Source: Dissulfurimicrobium hydrothermale
GTDB lineage: Bacteria; Desulfobacterota; Dissulfuribacteria; Dissulfuribacterales; Sh68
DNA: 64,000 bases
Assembly: GCF_022026155.1 (NCBI RefSeq)
Contig: NZ_CP085041.1
Coordinates: forward strand, 1,086,306 to 1,150,305
Reading direction: 5' to 3'
The position numbers were made by a program, and so were the translations under genes. Under the pieces are notes generated by a model that ran no database searches, was not told where the DNA came from, and worked only from the letters and a program-made list of their open reading frames with translations. This document shows positions 1-9,015 of the stretch, in pieces (positions within the stretch are counted from its first letter, which is position 1; every line of letters begins with the position of its first letter).

Positions 1-356
1 TCCCGAAGCAGACGCGCATGTTTCAGATCAAATGGCGTGGAAAGAAAATGGATATTCAATGAGTTGCAGTATGCCGCTAGTTCGACGTGCCATTCATTAG
101 GGAGCTCATATTTTCTTAAAATCGGAATTGCCTTGGAATCCATCAATCGTCCATCTGTACCGACCTCTTTGACATTATTAAGTAGTTCCGCCGTCCAAGA
201 TTGGAATTTGACGGCATCCGCTCCGGCTTCGGCACAGGCATTGATCAGCCCTTTAGCCCGCTCAAGACTGCCGCCGTGGTTGGTTCCGATCTCTGCAATA
301 ATGAAAGTAGGATGGTCGGCCCCGATGGCTGTGTCACCGATTGTTATTCCCCTCAT
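1..356 (-). CDS. pseI: Pseudaminic acid synthase, N-terminal part (cut by window edge)
   Basis: Only the first ~118 residues are present; the gene runs off the left edge. The protein opens MRGITIGD and continues with the NeuB-family signature IAEIGTNHGGS, then a stretch with AGADAVKFQSW and, near the edge, FLSTPFD. NeuB-family enzymes condense phosphoenolpyruvate with a hexosamine to make a nonulosonic acid. Because pseB, pseC and pseF precede it on the same strand, the product is most likely pseudaminic acid (PseI) rather than sialic acid (NeuB); this rests on context. Its ATG lies inside the end of pseF (23-base overlap), so translation is probably coupled. Confidence 0.88.
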   Translation of the reverse strand, partial: MRGITIGDTAIGADHPTFIIAEIGTNHGGSLERAKGLINACAEAGADAVKFQSWTAELLNNVKEVGTDGRLMDSKAIPILRKYELPNEWHVELAAYCNSLNIHFLSTPFDLKHARLLR

Positions 357-1071
357 ATTTTTCTTCCTCTGATAGTTGCAATGCCTTAAAAATAAGTTCC
401 GCTCTTTGCCAGTCTTCAAGTGTGTCAATATCCTGCACCCTGTATCTCGGAAGAATTATCGGTATTGCGTCCTCAGGAAAGCCTGATGGTGAATTTAAGA
501 TCGAGGTACTTCTAGCCCAATAAAACTGGCCTGCGTCGTGATAGGCCGGCTCCAAATCCTGCGATCGGGCCTGATAATTCTCTGGATGAAACATTGTTAC
601 CCTACCGCTTGATGTAATCCTGAGGGCCCGTTGTATGGGAGACGGGAATGTGGTTACGGTAAATGCCTGTTCGCTGCCGCTGGATAATAACATATCCAGC
701 CCCTTACATATATCGGACGACCGTATGAACGGCGCCGTGGCGTAGATGGTGCAAACGAACCCCGGCATCCCTACGTGTTCAGCGAACCATTCGACGGCAT
801 GTTTGACGACGGCCCCCGTACCTACATAGTCATCGGCGAGTTCTGCAGGCCGTATAAAAGGCACTTCAGCGCCCCATGTCTTTGCAACCTCGGCGATCTC
901 TGCGTCATCCGTTGTCACAATGATATGGTCGAACAATCCGGATGCCTTCGCCGCCTCAATCGACCAGGCGATCATGGGTCTGCCGCAGAAGTCCTTGATG
1001 TTTTTGCGCGGGATGCGTTTACTGCCGCCGCGGGCAGGGATCACGGCAATGATCATCGTTGGCTCTTTCAT
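334..1071 (-). CDS. pseF: Pseudaminic acid cytidylyltransferase
   Basis: A 245-residue enzyme expected to activate pseudaminic acid with CTP to CMP-pseudaminic acid, the donor for glycosylation of flagellin or surface glycans. The nucleotide-binding start IAVIPARGGSKRIPRKN is at residues ~8-24 and is diagnostic of CMP-sugar synthetases; TTDDAEIAEVA and the following region match the PseF branch. The chosen ATG is preceded by a purine-rich GGAG/AGAGAAG stretch and lies 7 bases after the pseC stop. A second Met at residue 6 is possible but has a poorer ribosome site. It overlaps the downstream synthase gene. Length is normal for the family. Confidence 0.9.
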   Translation of the reverse strand: MKEPTMIIAVIPARGGSKRIPRKNIKDFCGRPMIAWSIEAAKASGLFDHIIVTTDDAEIAEVAKTWGAEVPFIRPAELADDYVGTGAVVKHAVEWFAEHVGMPGFVCTIYATAPFIRSSDICKGLDMLLSSGSEQAFTVTTFPSPIQRALRITSSGRVTMFHPENYQARSQDLEPAYHDAGQFYWARSTSILNSPSGFPEDAIPIILPRYRVQDIDTLEDWQRAELIFKALQLSEEEKYEGNNNR

Positions 1072-1078
1072 ATCTTCT

Positions 1079-2263
1079 CTACTCCATTATCTCATGGATT
1101 GTCTGAACAACCCTTTCCATATCACCCTGATCCATGGAAGGGAAGAGTGGGAGACTCAGGGCGTTTCGGGCGAATTCAAGGGCGTTCGGGGCCTTTGAAG
1201 GGCCGTAGTCGTATTCCATGGCATAGTAGGGCTGAAGGTGTATGGGCCAGTAGTGAACCTGGCAGCCAATGGATATATCCTTCAGCCTTAAATAGAGGTC
1301 ATCCCTGTCAATGGGAGAGGTCTTTGTAAGGAGCAGGACGTAGAGATGCGGGCATGGGTCATGCCTCTCTTGCCATGTTGGGAGTTTAACCAATCCCTTT
1401 GACTCGAGATCCCTCAATGCACTGTTATAAAATGCAAAAATTTCCTGTCTCTTCTGCTTGATACCAGGGAGCCTTTTTATCTGACTCAGCCCGAGCGCGG
1501 CATGGATGTCGCTCAGGCGGAAGTTCAAAGAGAGCTCCTGCATCTCGTAGGCCCAGGGCATCCTGGGGATGTCCGTAACAAAATTTTCATGCCTTCTTTC
1601 TATCCCGTGTGTTGCAAGCATCTTCACACGTTCGGCCAGGCCATCGTCATTTGTAAGCACGACCCCGCCCTCGCCGCAGGTTATGGTCTTTACAGGGTGA
1701 AAGGAGAATATCGCAAGGTCGGAGTGGATGCACTCCCCGCAGTTGATCCATCTTTCATCGCAGAGGTATCTGGAGCCGATGGCATGGGCCGCATCTTCAA
1801 TCACATGAAAACCAAAGCGCCCTGCCAGGTCCCAAATGGTCGGGAGAGCGGCCGGTATGCCTGCAAAATCCACCGCGACCACGACCTTTGGCGGTCCGGA
1901 TTTAAGGCAGAACCTCTCCAGGGCCTCGGGGTCCATGCAGTATGCGCCCATTTCGATATCAACGAAATCCACCCTTGCGCCACAAATGGCCATGCAGTTT
2001 GCCGATGCCACGAAGGAAAGCGGCGTTGTAATTCCCAGGTCACCTTCTTTTATATCGAGCGCCCGGCAGGCAAGATACAGGGCCGCAGTGCCGTTTGACA
2101 CGGCCACTGCATATCTTGCGCCGGTGAGTCTACACAGGGCCTCTTCAAAGGCGCTCACCTCCGGCCCTTGCGTCAGCCAGTCAGAGCGCAGGACCCTGGA
2201 GACCGCCTCTATGTCTTCTTCCGTGATGAAATGCCTGCCGTATGGAAGAAATTTCCTGCTCAA
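1079..2263 (-). CDS. pseC: UDP-4-amino-4,6-dideoxy-N-acetyl-altrosamine transaminase
   Basis: A PLP-dependent aminotransferase of the DegT/DnrJ/EryC1 family, the second step of pseudaminic acid synthesis after PseB. Near the start FLPYGRHFITEEDI is typical of PseC; SNGTAALYLA, EDAAHAIGS and the PLP lysine in SFHPVKTITCGEGG (Lys ~192) follow. The reading frame stays open to an ATG at 2314, which would overlap pseB by 55 bases. I prefer the TTG at 2263: it overlaps the pseB stop as TTGA, has AGGAAGG about 6 bases upstream, and gives the N-terminus usual for the family. Confidence 0.88.
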   Translation of the reverse strand: MSRKFLPYGRHFITEEDIEAVSRVLRSDWLTQGPEVSAFEEALCRLTGARYAVAVSNGTAALYLACRALDIKEGDLGITTPLSFVASANCMAICGARVDFVDIEMGAYCMDPEALERFCLKSGPPKVVVAVDFAGIPAALPTIWDLAGRFGFHVIEDAAHAIGSRYLCDERWINCGECIHSDLAIFSFHPVKTITCGEGGVVLTNDDGLAERVKMLATHGIERRHENFVTDIPRMPWAYEMQELSLNFRLSDIHAALGLSQIKRLPGIKQKRQEIFAFYNSALRDLESKGLVKLPTWQERHDPCPHLYVLLLTKTSPIDRDDLYLRLKDISIGCQVHYWPIHLQPYYAMEYDYGPSKAPNALEFARNALSLPLFPSMDQGDMERVVQTIHEIME

Positions 2264-3249
2264 AGGCTGCCTTCCTGCTGCAGAAGAGACCTGAGCTCTT
2301 CGACTGTAAGCCATAGGTCGTTTGTATCGCTCGTGTACATAAAATTTTCTCGTACCGGTTTACCCTTTTTGGTTCCGCCGTTTGGATATACGATAAATAT
2401 ATCGTTAAATTTGAAGGTATGTCTGCCTTCGTCTTCGTTTATCAGGACCTCATGGAGCTTCTCCCCTGGGCGTATCCCTGTAATCCGTTGCTCGCATCCA
2501 GGGGCAATGGCCTCGGCCAGATCTGTTATCTTCATGCTAGGTATCTTGGGTATGAATATCTCGCCACCATCCATGAGCGCAAGGGCCTTCGTCACGAGGT
2601 TTACAGCCTGGTCAAGGGTGAGCCAGAAGCGTGTCATCCGTGGGTCTGTAATCGTTACGTAGCCGTTTTCTTTTTGACGCATAAAAACAGGTATGACGCT
2701 TCCCCTTGAGCCAAGGACATTGCCGTATCGGACGCAGGCGAAGCGGGTTGGTCTCTCGCCTGCATAGACGTTTGAGTGGATAAAGAGCTTGTCTGAGCAG
2801 AGCTTTGTGGCCCCATAGAGGTTTACCGGATATACGGCCTTGTCCGTGCTCAGGGCGATTACGCGGGGCACTGCGTTTTCAAGGGCTGCATCAATTACGT
2901 TGGTTGCGCCGATTATATTGGTCTTGACCGCCTCGAACGGGTTGTATTCACATGCCGGCACCTGTTTCATGGCGGCGGCATGGACGATCACATCCGCATT
3001 CCGCGCGGCCTTGATAAGGCGCTCCTTGTCCCGCACATCGCCTATGAAAAAGCGAAGTCTCGTGTCGTTTATTTCCTGTTGGATATGAAACTGCTTTAGT
3101 TCGTCGCGGCTGTATATCCTTATTGCCCTTGGGTGGTATTCGGAGAGCAGTTTTTTTACAAAGGCCTTTCCAAATGAACCCGTTCCACCCGTGATCAAAA
3201 TGACCTTGTCGTCCCATTCGAACCCATTTTGCAGCTCGTATTTATCCAT
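2260..3249 (-). CDS. pseB: UDP-N-acetylglucosamine 4,6-dehydratase (inverting)
   Basis: A short-chain dehydrogenase/reductase that removes water from UDP-GlcNAc and inverts C5, the committed step towards pseudaminic acid. The NAD(P)-binding ILITGGTGSFG lies near residue 18. MKQVPACEYNPFEAVKTN and STDKAVYPVNLYGATK are characteristic of the PseB/FlaA1 group and carry the catalytic Lys/Tyr region. The ATG at 3249 has GAGG about 6 bases upstream; an in-frame TTG at 3270 would add seven residues but has a weak site. It is the first gene of pseB-C-F-I, all overlapping or nearly so. Confidence 0.9.
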   Translation of the reverse strand: MDKYELQNGFEWDDKVILITGGTGSFGKAFVKKLLSEYHPRAIRIYSRDELKQFHIQQEINDTRLRFFIGDVRDKERLIKAARNADVIVHAAAMKQVPACEYNPFEAVKTNIIGATNVIDAALENAVPRVIALSTDKAVYPVNLYGATKLCSDKLFIHSNVYAGERPTRFACVRYGNVLGSRGSVIPVFMRQKENGYVTITDPRMTRFWLTLDQAVNLVTKALALMDGGEIFIPKIPSMKITDLAEAIAPGCEQRITGIRPGEKLHEVLINEDEGRHTFKFNDIFIVYPNGGTKKGKPVRENFMYTSDTNDLWLTVEELRSLLQQEGSL

Positions 3250-3368
3250 GCGTACCTCGCTAGAATTCAATCTTCTTTAATGGAATTAAGCAAAATTTGT
3301 ACCAGGTTGCATGGATATTGTGTTTTTCTTTCTTACGCCGGCATGGGGCGGGCGGGCGGTTTGTCTCT

Positions 3369-5825
3369 TTAGCCGTTTTTACCCTGTCTGTCGCCTGTTT
3401 TATTACGTCGCGAGAGGCGGAGTCGCAACGAGCGCCAGAAGGTCGATGCGCGAGCAAATCGTATTAGCCGGCGATTGGTGAATTCATGCACCATCGCAGT
3501 CTCAAAATTCTGAAACCGTTTGAGATAGGCGTCGATCTTTTGTGACTGTATGTGTAACCCACTGATGCGCCCATAGTCGCATACGAGTTCGATAAAGAGT
3601 CTCCTGAGGCGTTTCGCCCCTTCGTCTTTCAGCATATATTCAGCCCGTTCAGTGGCGATGCGTGCCAGATCAAGGGTGCGGTCCAGCAGCCGTCTGATCT
3701 CTTTGGTGCCGTAAAATAACTTTAGATGTTTGAATTCCCTTAGGTGTAAGGCAGCGTTGACTTCCAGTAGCCGCCGCAGGTCTTTGGCTGCAGCGTCGGC
3801 CAGCCGTCTGTGTGAACGGCTAAATTGAATCGGCTCATCTATGGCGGCGATCGGCAAATGGGTGCGCAGATCTTCAAGATAGAGGCGGCGATCTCCACCG
3901 AAACCGGTTATCTGCCTTGTGACGGCGTTTCCCAATGAATCAGGATGGGAATCCTTTATGATCAGCGCCATTGAACGTAGAGGCTGTCGTATAGACAGGG
4001 GAAACCTGGAGAAGCGATAGCTTGCATGTGTCCCTGGTATCTGTCGGTAAGCTACGAGTTCTACACGCAAAGAAGGATCGTTTTCGAATACAGCCCTTGC
4101 CCGTTCAAATACATCCAGGGGCATTGCGGGTAAACCCAATTTGTCGAGTAATGTAGGGGGGTTGCTGTAGCCGCCGGCATGCAGAATGCGTTTGACAATA
4201 TCCGCACAGTTAAAGTTGCTCCTGTCCCAACGTAGTTTGCCGCTCCTAAAACCATCTTCTATTTGGTTTGCTTCGTTCACCATGGCGTCTATGCGCCAGG
4301 GGGCGATCCCGCTGACCCTTAGACCGATATTTTCTCGACCGTAAGCCATGCCATAGGTATTGGTATGTATCTGAAGTGGAGATGGGCGGCATACGCCATA
4401 TAAATAATCGGCAAGGCCCATATGCTGCAAAAAATTGGGGTCTACAGAGGGATCGGCAATGTAGTTGGCGCTGTAGACTGTGTCGTGGATTCGAATGGCT
4501 ATGTGACCAAAGGGGTTTTCCAGTACAATTCGTTGTGGTTTTTGTGAGGTTGAATAGGAAAGAAGTAGCTCCAGTTCTGCCGGGACCTGTGCGTCCAGTT
4601 CCGCCAGCGTCTCGTTCATATTCAGGACAGGTGCCCCGTTTTCGACGCCGAAATCTGGTGGTGGTACTACTGGAACGAATGTCTCGTCCAGGGCAAATTC
4701 GGCGATCCTGGCGATATTGATGTTTTCTTTGAATTCCCTTTGGGCCTTGCGCATCGCATCCGCGCGTTTACGGTCGGCAAGGAGACTGTTTACCAATTTA
4801 CCTGCGTGCTTAGGGTCAACGGCCTGTTCCGCCACACCGAGCCGAGTAAAAAGGGCTGCATTTTCTCGTTCATGGCCGCTGACCGCATCAATGAGGACGG
4901 TAGGCGTGCTCATGGCAAAGGCCTCTACAGGGGTCATACCGCCGGCCTTGGTAATCAGGATGTCTGCGGCCTTTACCCATGAGAGCAAGTCGTTGTGAGG
5001 TACCAGACCGAAGACGCGTATGATTATGCGTTCTGCCAGCCGTCCCTTAAGTTCGTTGAGCATGGCCTGTTGCCTGGTATTTTTGCCGCACACGGCTATA
5101 ATTTGTATATGATCTTGATAACCCTCGGCAATGCCTTCTATTATGGCTGAATAATTGCTGACCCCTTCCTTGCCGGACGTAATCACTACGGTGGGCCAGT
5201 GCGCATACAGCCCTATGGCGTTTAAAATTGCCTCTCGACCCCTATCATCGTTGCAGATACATACCGGTAGACCACTGGTGACTACCTTTTCCGCCGGTAC
5301 CCCTGCCGCCAGCCAGCGCGATTCCAGCTCGTGATGGGCAAGGAATGTACGATCAATACGCTTGGATATCCGCGGCAGATATCCTTCAAAGAAATCCGTG
5401 TGCAGCCAACCGATCCTAATATCTGTTAATAGACCCTTTTCGCGCAGATTTCCGAGCACCTGCGCCGATCCATAATGCGTGGCAAGGACAGCATCCGGCG
5501 CCAGATTTTTCAGGAATTCAAGGACCTTTTCTTCAGGGTAGTCGTTTGGTAGTTGCGATAGCGACAGCGCTGAATTTCCTCGCGCCTGCACGTTGTGAAA
5601 GAGGGCGTCGAAGCACTCCGGGAGGTTGGCTGCCACAAACCAATACAGCCTTTCGTCGATCCTGCGCCAGATTGGGTGCATGAACTCACGGATATCCTGG
5701 AGAAGTACCTGCGCCTTTGGGTTTAGTTTGGATATTTCCTCTTTAACGGCCTGCGCCGCGCTGATGTGTCCATAGCCTATGGAGGAATAAAATATGACGA
5801 TCTTTCTATTTGGGTAAGCGCTCAT
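3369..5825 (-). CDS. Glycosyltransferase fused to a permuted papain-like (LRAT/DUF4105-type) domain
   Basis: An 818-residue protein with at least three parts. Residues ~1-385 are a GT28/MGDG-synthase-like glycosyltransferase: GYGHISAAQAV near the start, GWLHTDFFEGY, and the nucleotide-sugar-site region ITKAGGMTPVEA around 290. Residues ~425-600 look like a circularly permuted papain-fold hydrolase: FGHIAIRI with His ~441 first, then NFNCADIVKRIL with Cys ~540, followed by a Pro-rich P(A)MPLDVFERA segment. The last ~200 residues are predicted helical, rich in Arg and Leu, and unrecognised. No signal peptide is seen, so it is probably cytoplasmic or membrane-peripheral. GGAGG 5 bases before the ATG at 5825 decides the start over an upstream ATG at 5852. 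A lipid- or glycan-linked role is an inference. Family lookalikes usually carry only one of these domains. Confidence 0.7.
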   Translation of the reverse strand: MSAYPNRKIVIFYSSIGYGHISAAQAVKEEISKLNPKAQVLLQDIREFMHPIWRRIDERLYWFVAANLPECFDALFHNVQARGNSALSLSQLPNDYPEEKVLEFLKNLAPDAVLATHYGSAQVLGNLREKGLLTDIRIGWLHTDFFEGYLPRISKRIDRTFLAHHELESRWLAAGVPAEKVVTSGLPVCICNDDRGREAILNAIGLYAHWPTVVITSGKEGVSNYSAIIEGIAEGYQDHIQIIAVCGKNTRQQAMLNELKGRLAERIIIRVFGLVPHNDLLSWVKAADILITKAGGMTPVEAFAMSTPTVLIDAVSGHERENAALFTRLGVAEQAVDPKHAGKLVNSLLADRKRADAMRKAQREFKENINIARIAEFALDETFVPVVPPPDFGVENGAPVLNMNETLAELDAQVPAELELLLSYSTSQKPQRIVLENPFGHIAIRIHDTVYSANYIADPSVDPNFLQHMGLADYLYGVCRPSPLQIHTNTYGMAYGRENIGLRVSGIAPWRIDAMVNEANQIEDGFRSGKLRWDRSNFNCADIVKRILHAGGYSNPPTLLDKLGLPAMPLDVFERARAVFENDPSLRVELVAYRQIPGTHASYRFSRFPLSIRQPLRSMALIIKDSHPDSLGNAVTRQITGFGGDRRLYLEDLRTHLPIAAIDEPIQFSRSHRRLADAAAKDLRRLLEVNAALHLREFKHLKLFYGTKEIRRLLDRTLDLARIATERAEYMLKDEGAKRLRRLFIELVCDYGRISGLHIQSQKIDAYLKRFQNFETAMVHEFTNRRLIRFARASTFWRSLRLRLSRRNKTGDRQGKNG

Positions 5826-6103
5826 CTTTGCCTCCAATGGATTATGTAACATAATATTTATTTTATTGCATTTTCTTCAAAGAAGATAGAAGCTTGAATC
5901 TGCGAGCTTACACTATAACCAACTTGTTTTTAACGGCTTTTTGTTTGTTTTAGGTGAATCGCCAAAGATTATTTGCGATAGAGATCTAGGGTCACCTGTC
6001 CAGGGTCCTAGATGTTTACGAAACGGCAGCTCAGGGAATTTGACTTGACGTTTGAGTGACTATTCGGGTAAGAAATAGAGAATAAAGTAAGTGGAGAAGA
6101 GAA
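5826..6103. other. Divergent intergenic region with inverted repeat
   Basis: This 278-base stretch separates divergent genes and must hold promoters for both. I see a 7-base inverted repeat ATCTAGG...CCTAGAT at 5984-5990 and 6007-6013, a candidate operator, and TTGACTTGACG near 6041-6051, a possible -35 for the export operon, without a clear -10. No ORF or RNA gene is evident. Confidence 0.4.
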
Positions 6104-7141
6104 ATGAGGCTTACAAAGAAGCAAATCGTCTTGCGCTTAGTGATACCCCTGCTTGTCCTGGGGGGCGTAGCCTTTTATGTCTTTGGTATCTATAAAAGAC
6201 CGTCCGGTAATGTCATAACCCTTTACGGCAATGTGGATATACGCCAGGTGAATTTGGCATTTGACGCATCGGGCAGGATAGAGCGGATGCTCGTGAAGGA
6301 AGGTGACGTTGTGAAATCTGGTCAGCTCCTTGCCGAGTTGGACGTCACGCGCTATGAGGCAAATCTGAAAAAGGCTGAGGCGCAGGTAGCCTCTCAAAAA
6401 GAGGTGGTTGCAGCCCTGCTTGCAGGCACGAGACATCAACAGATAGCGGCTGCCCGCGCCAGGGTGAGGAGGGCGGAGGTGGTGATGAGAGATGCGGAAG
6501 CCAATTATGGGCGTCTTAAGGGGCTGGTGGACAAGGGCCTTGTGTCAAAACAGGCATTCGACGATGCGGAGGCGAACTTCAAGGCGGCCAAGGCTGAATT
6601 GGACGCAGCCCATCAAGACCTTGACCTTGCCGTGGAAGGACCGAGAAAGGAAGACATAGCAGCTGCCAAGTCCACACTAAAGGCCTATGAGGCTGCACTT
6701 GATTATGCAAGGCGCGAATTTGAAGATACCAGACTCTATGCCCCATCCAGTGGGATTATTGAAAACCGCATCCTTGAGCCAGGCGATATGGTCTCACCGA
6801 ATACCCCGGTCTTTACGCTTGCGCTTTTTGATCCTGTCTGGGTCAGGGCCTACATCGATGAGCCGGATCTCGGCAGGATCAGGCTTGGGATGCCTGCAGA
6901 GGTAACTACTGACAGTTTCCCTGGCAAAGTCTATAAGGGATGGGTAGGTTTTATCTCGCCTACTGCCGAGTTTACTCCAAAGCCAGTCGAGACGACTGAA
7001 TTGAGAACCAAGCTCGTTTATCAGGTACGCGTGTTCGTGTCAAATCCACAGGGCGAGCTGCGCCTTGGTATGCCGGCCACGGTGAAGATTGTGTCTTCAG
7101 ACGGTGCCGGGTCGAAAGGCACCGTTGCTGGAGAAAGCTAA
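6104..7141 (+). CDS. Periplasmic adaptor (membrane fusion) subunit of an ABC exporter, YbhG-like
   Basis: A 345-residue HlyD-type adaptor linking an inner-membrane ABC pump to an outer-membrane channel. It has one N-terminal membrane anchor (residues ~9-27), a lipoyl/barrel half (GRIERMLVKEGDVVKSGQLLAELD), a long alpha-hairpin rich in Ala, Lys and Glu (~75-200), then the returning barrel (LYAPSSGIIENRILEPGDMV) and a C-terminal beta-barrel ending LRLGMPATVKI. GGAGAAGAG precedes the ATG. It is followed five bases later by the fused ATPase and then two permeases, the order of YbhG-F-S-R in E. coli. No outer-membrane factor gene is nearby. Substrate unknown; related systems export drugs or hydrophobic compounds. 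Confidence 0.85.
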   Translation: MRLTKKQIVLRLVIPLLVLGGVAFYVFGIYKRPSGNVITLYGNVDIRQVNLAFDASGRIERMLVKEGDVVKSGQLLAELDVTRYEANLKKAEAQVASQKEVVAALLAGTRHQQIAAARARVRRAEVVMRDAEANYGRLKGLVDKGLVSKQAFDDAEANFKAAKAELDAAHQDLDLAVEGPRKEDIAAAKSTLKAYEAALDYARREFEDTRLYAPSSGIIENRILEPGDMVSPNTPVFTLALFDPVWVRAYIDEPDLGRIRLGMPAEVTTDSFPGKVYKGWVGFISPTAEFTPKPVETTELRTKLVYQVRVFVSNPQGELRLGMPATVKIVSSDGAGSKGTVAGES

Positions 7142-7146
7142 TAATT

Positions 7147-9015
7147 ATGTCGGCCTTGGAAACCGTTCAAGCGTCAGGCAGTGTACCTGTTGAAAGACCT
7201 GCAGCGGCTGTTTCCATAAGGCATGTCAAAAAGATGTTCAAGGCTGGATCACGTATTATAACCGCCCTTGACGACCTGTGCATTGATGTGGCGCCTTCGT
7301 GTATCACGGGGCTTATAGGTCCTGACGGTGCGGGAAAGACCACGCTCATGCGTTTGATCCTTGGCCTCATTTTACCAGATGAAGGCGAGATAACGGTCTT
7401 TGGTACGGATGTAATAAAAGACCCAGGGGTGGTTCAAAAGGATGCTGGTTACATGCCACAGCGTTTCGGTCTGTATGAAGACCTGACGGTACTTGAGAAT
7501 ATGGAGCTCTACGGTGATCTCAAGGATCTCCCGGCCGATCAACGCAAAAAACGCTATGAAGACCTCTTTAAGATGTCAGGCCTTGCGCCATTTACATCCC
7601 GCCTTGCAGGGAGACTTTCGGGCGGCATGAAGCAGAAGCTTGGTCTCATATGTACCCTCCTGAGCAGTCCGCGACTCCTCATCCTCGATGAACCGACTGT
7701 TGGTGTGGACCCTTTGTCGCGCCGTGAGCTCTGGACGATAGTGAATCGCATGGTGGAGAAAGAGGGCATGACGGTCATTTTGAGCACGGCATATCTTGAT
7801 GAGGCCGAGCGTTGTCAGGATGTGATACTCCTGCATGAAGGAAGGCTTATAAAGCAGGCTGAGCCAAAGGTCTTTACTGATATGATGGCAGGTCAGAGTT
7901 TTATGGTTACCGCACCGTCTCTTGGGAAGCGGGCGCTCAGGCAGCGGCTTTCTGGTATCAAGGGCGTAATCGACAGCACCATTCAGGCCGATGGGGTGCG
8001 GCTTGTAGTTAAAAAAGGCATGGATACAGCCGCTTCTGTGTCAGACGTCTGTCCACAGGCTAATGTCAGCCCTGTTCCGGCCCGTTTTGAAGACGCATTT
8101 GTCTTTCTTGTCCGGCAGAAAGAGATCCCGTCCTCCGTTGGTCCTCTGATGCGCGATGCCGGTCTTGATGTCTCTGCCGCCTCGGATGTCGCTAACGGCG
8201 TGATTGATGTCGAGATCCAGGCAGTCGAGTGTCAGCCGGAAGGCGCATCAAATTTGGATGATCTCCATGATGTGATTGTTGTGAAGGGTCTTGAGCGGTG
8301 GTTCGGCGGGTTTTGTGCGGTCAAAAACGTAAGTTTCTCAGTAAAAAAGGGCGAGATATTCGGGCTTTTGGGGGCAAACGGCGCTGGCAAATCCACCACC
8401 TTCCGGATGCTCTGTGGCCTTTTGCCGCCAAGTGACGGACACCTTGAGGTCGCAGGCGAGGATTTGAGGCGCGCCCCTGCCAGGGCCAGGGCGAAGATCG
8501 GCTATATGGCCCAGAAGTTTTCCCTCTATGTTAATCTCACCGTGGCCCAGAATCTGAATTTTTTTGCAGGGGTCTATGGTCTGAACGGGGCACGGAAGAA
8601 AGAGCGCATCAGCTGGGCGCTTGAGGAATTTGAGCTTGAGTCATATAAAGATACGACAAGCAGCGAGCTGCCGCTCGGCTACAAGCAGCGCCTTGCCCTA
8701 GCCGCGTCGCTTATGCACGAGCCGCATATACTCTTTCTGGATGAACCGACCTCCGGGGTTGACCCGATAGCCAGGAGGGAGTTCTGGACAAGGATCAACA
8801 CCCTTGCCGAGAGCGGCGTGACCGTCCTTGTAACTACGCATTTCATGGAAGAGGCCGAGTACTGCGACAGGCTTGCCATCATGGCCCGGGGTGAGGTGTT
8901 GGCGCTCGGGGCGCCGGATGAGCTGAAGGCAAAATATCTCCCAGATATCAAGCATGCAACAATGGAGGAGGTATTTATTTCGATATTGGAGGGGAGGAGA
9001 GAGAATGTCCATTGA
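7147..9015 (+). CDS. ABC exporter ATPase with two fused nucleotide-binding domains, YbhF-like
   Basis: A 622-residue tandem ATPase energising the two permeases downstream. The first domain has Walker A GPDGAGKTT (~58-66), signature LSGGMKQK and Walker B LLILDEPT. The second, from ~residue 375, has Walker A GANGAGKST, Walker B ILFLDEPTSGVDP, but the signature reads LPLGYKQR instead of LSGGQ. An unequal pair of sites is common in asymmetric ABC proteins; here site two is the degenerate one. The end overlaps the start of the next permease gene by 11 bases. No obvious membrane segment. The name follows from domain layout and the operon. Confidence 0.88.
   Translation: MSALETVQASGSVPVERPAAAVSIRHVKKMFKAGSRIITALDDLCIDVAPSCITGLIGPDGAGKTTLMRLILGLILPDEGEITVFGTDVIKDPGVVQKDAGYMPQRFGLYEDLTVLENMELYGDLKDLPADQRKKRYEDLFKMSGLAPFTSRLAGRLSGGMKQKLGLICTLLSSPRLLILDEPTVGVDPLSRRELWTIVNRMVEKEGMTVILSTAYLDEAERCQDVILLHEGRLIKQAEPKVFTDMMAGQSFMVTAPSLGKRALRQRLSGIKGVIDSTIQADGVRLVVKKGMDTAASVSDVCPQANVSPVPARFEDAFVFLVRQKEIPSSVGPLMRDAGLDVSAASDVANGVIDVEIQAVECQPEGASNLDDLHDVIVVKGLERWFGGFCAVKNVSFSVKKGEIFGLLGANGAGKSTTFRMLCGLLPPSDGHLEVAGEDLRRAPARARAKIGYMAQKFSLYVNLTVAQNLNFFAGVYGLNGARKKERISWALEEFELESYKDTTSSELPLGYKQRLALAASLMHEPHILFLDEPTSGVDPIARREFWTRINTLAESGVTVLVTTHFMEEAEYCDRLAIMARGEVLALGAPDELKAKYLPDIKHATMEEVFISILEGRRENVH

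Noticed and set aside
2264-2314. Upstream ATG start of pseC
   Set aside because: It would overlap pseB by 55 bases and add residues absent from the family; the TTG at 2263 is better supported.
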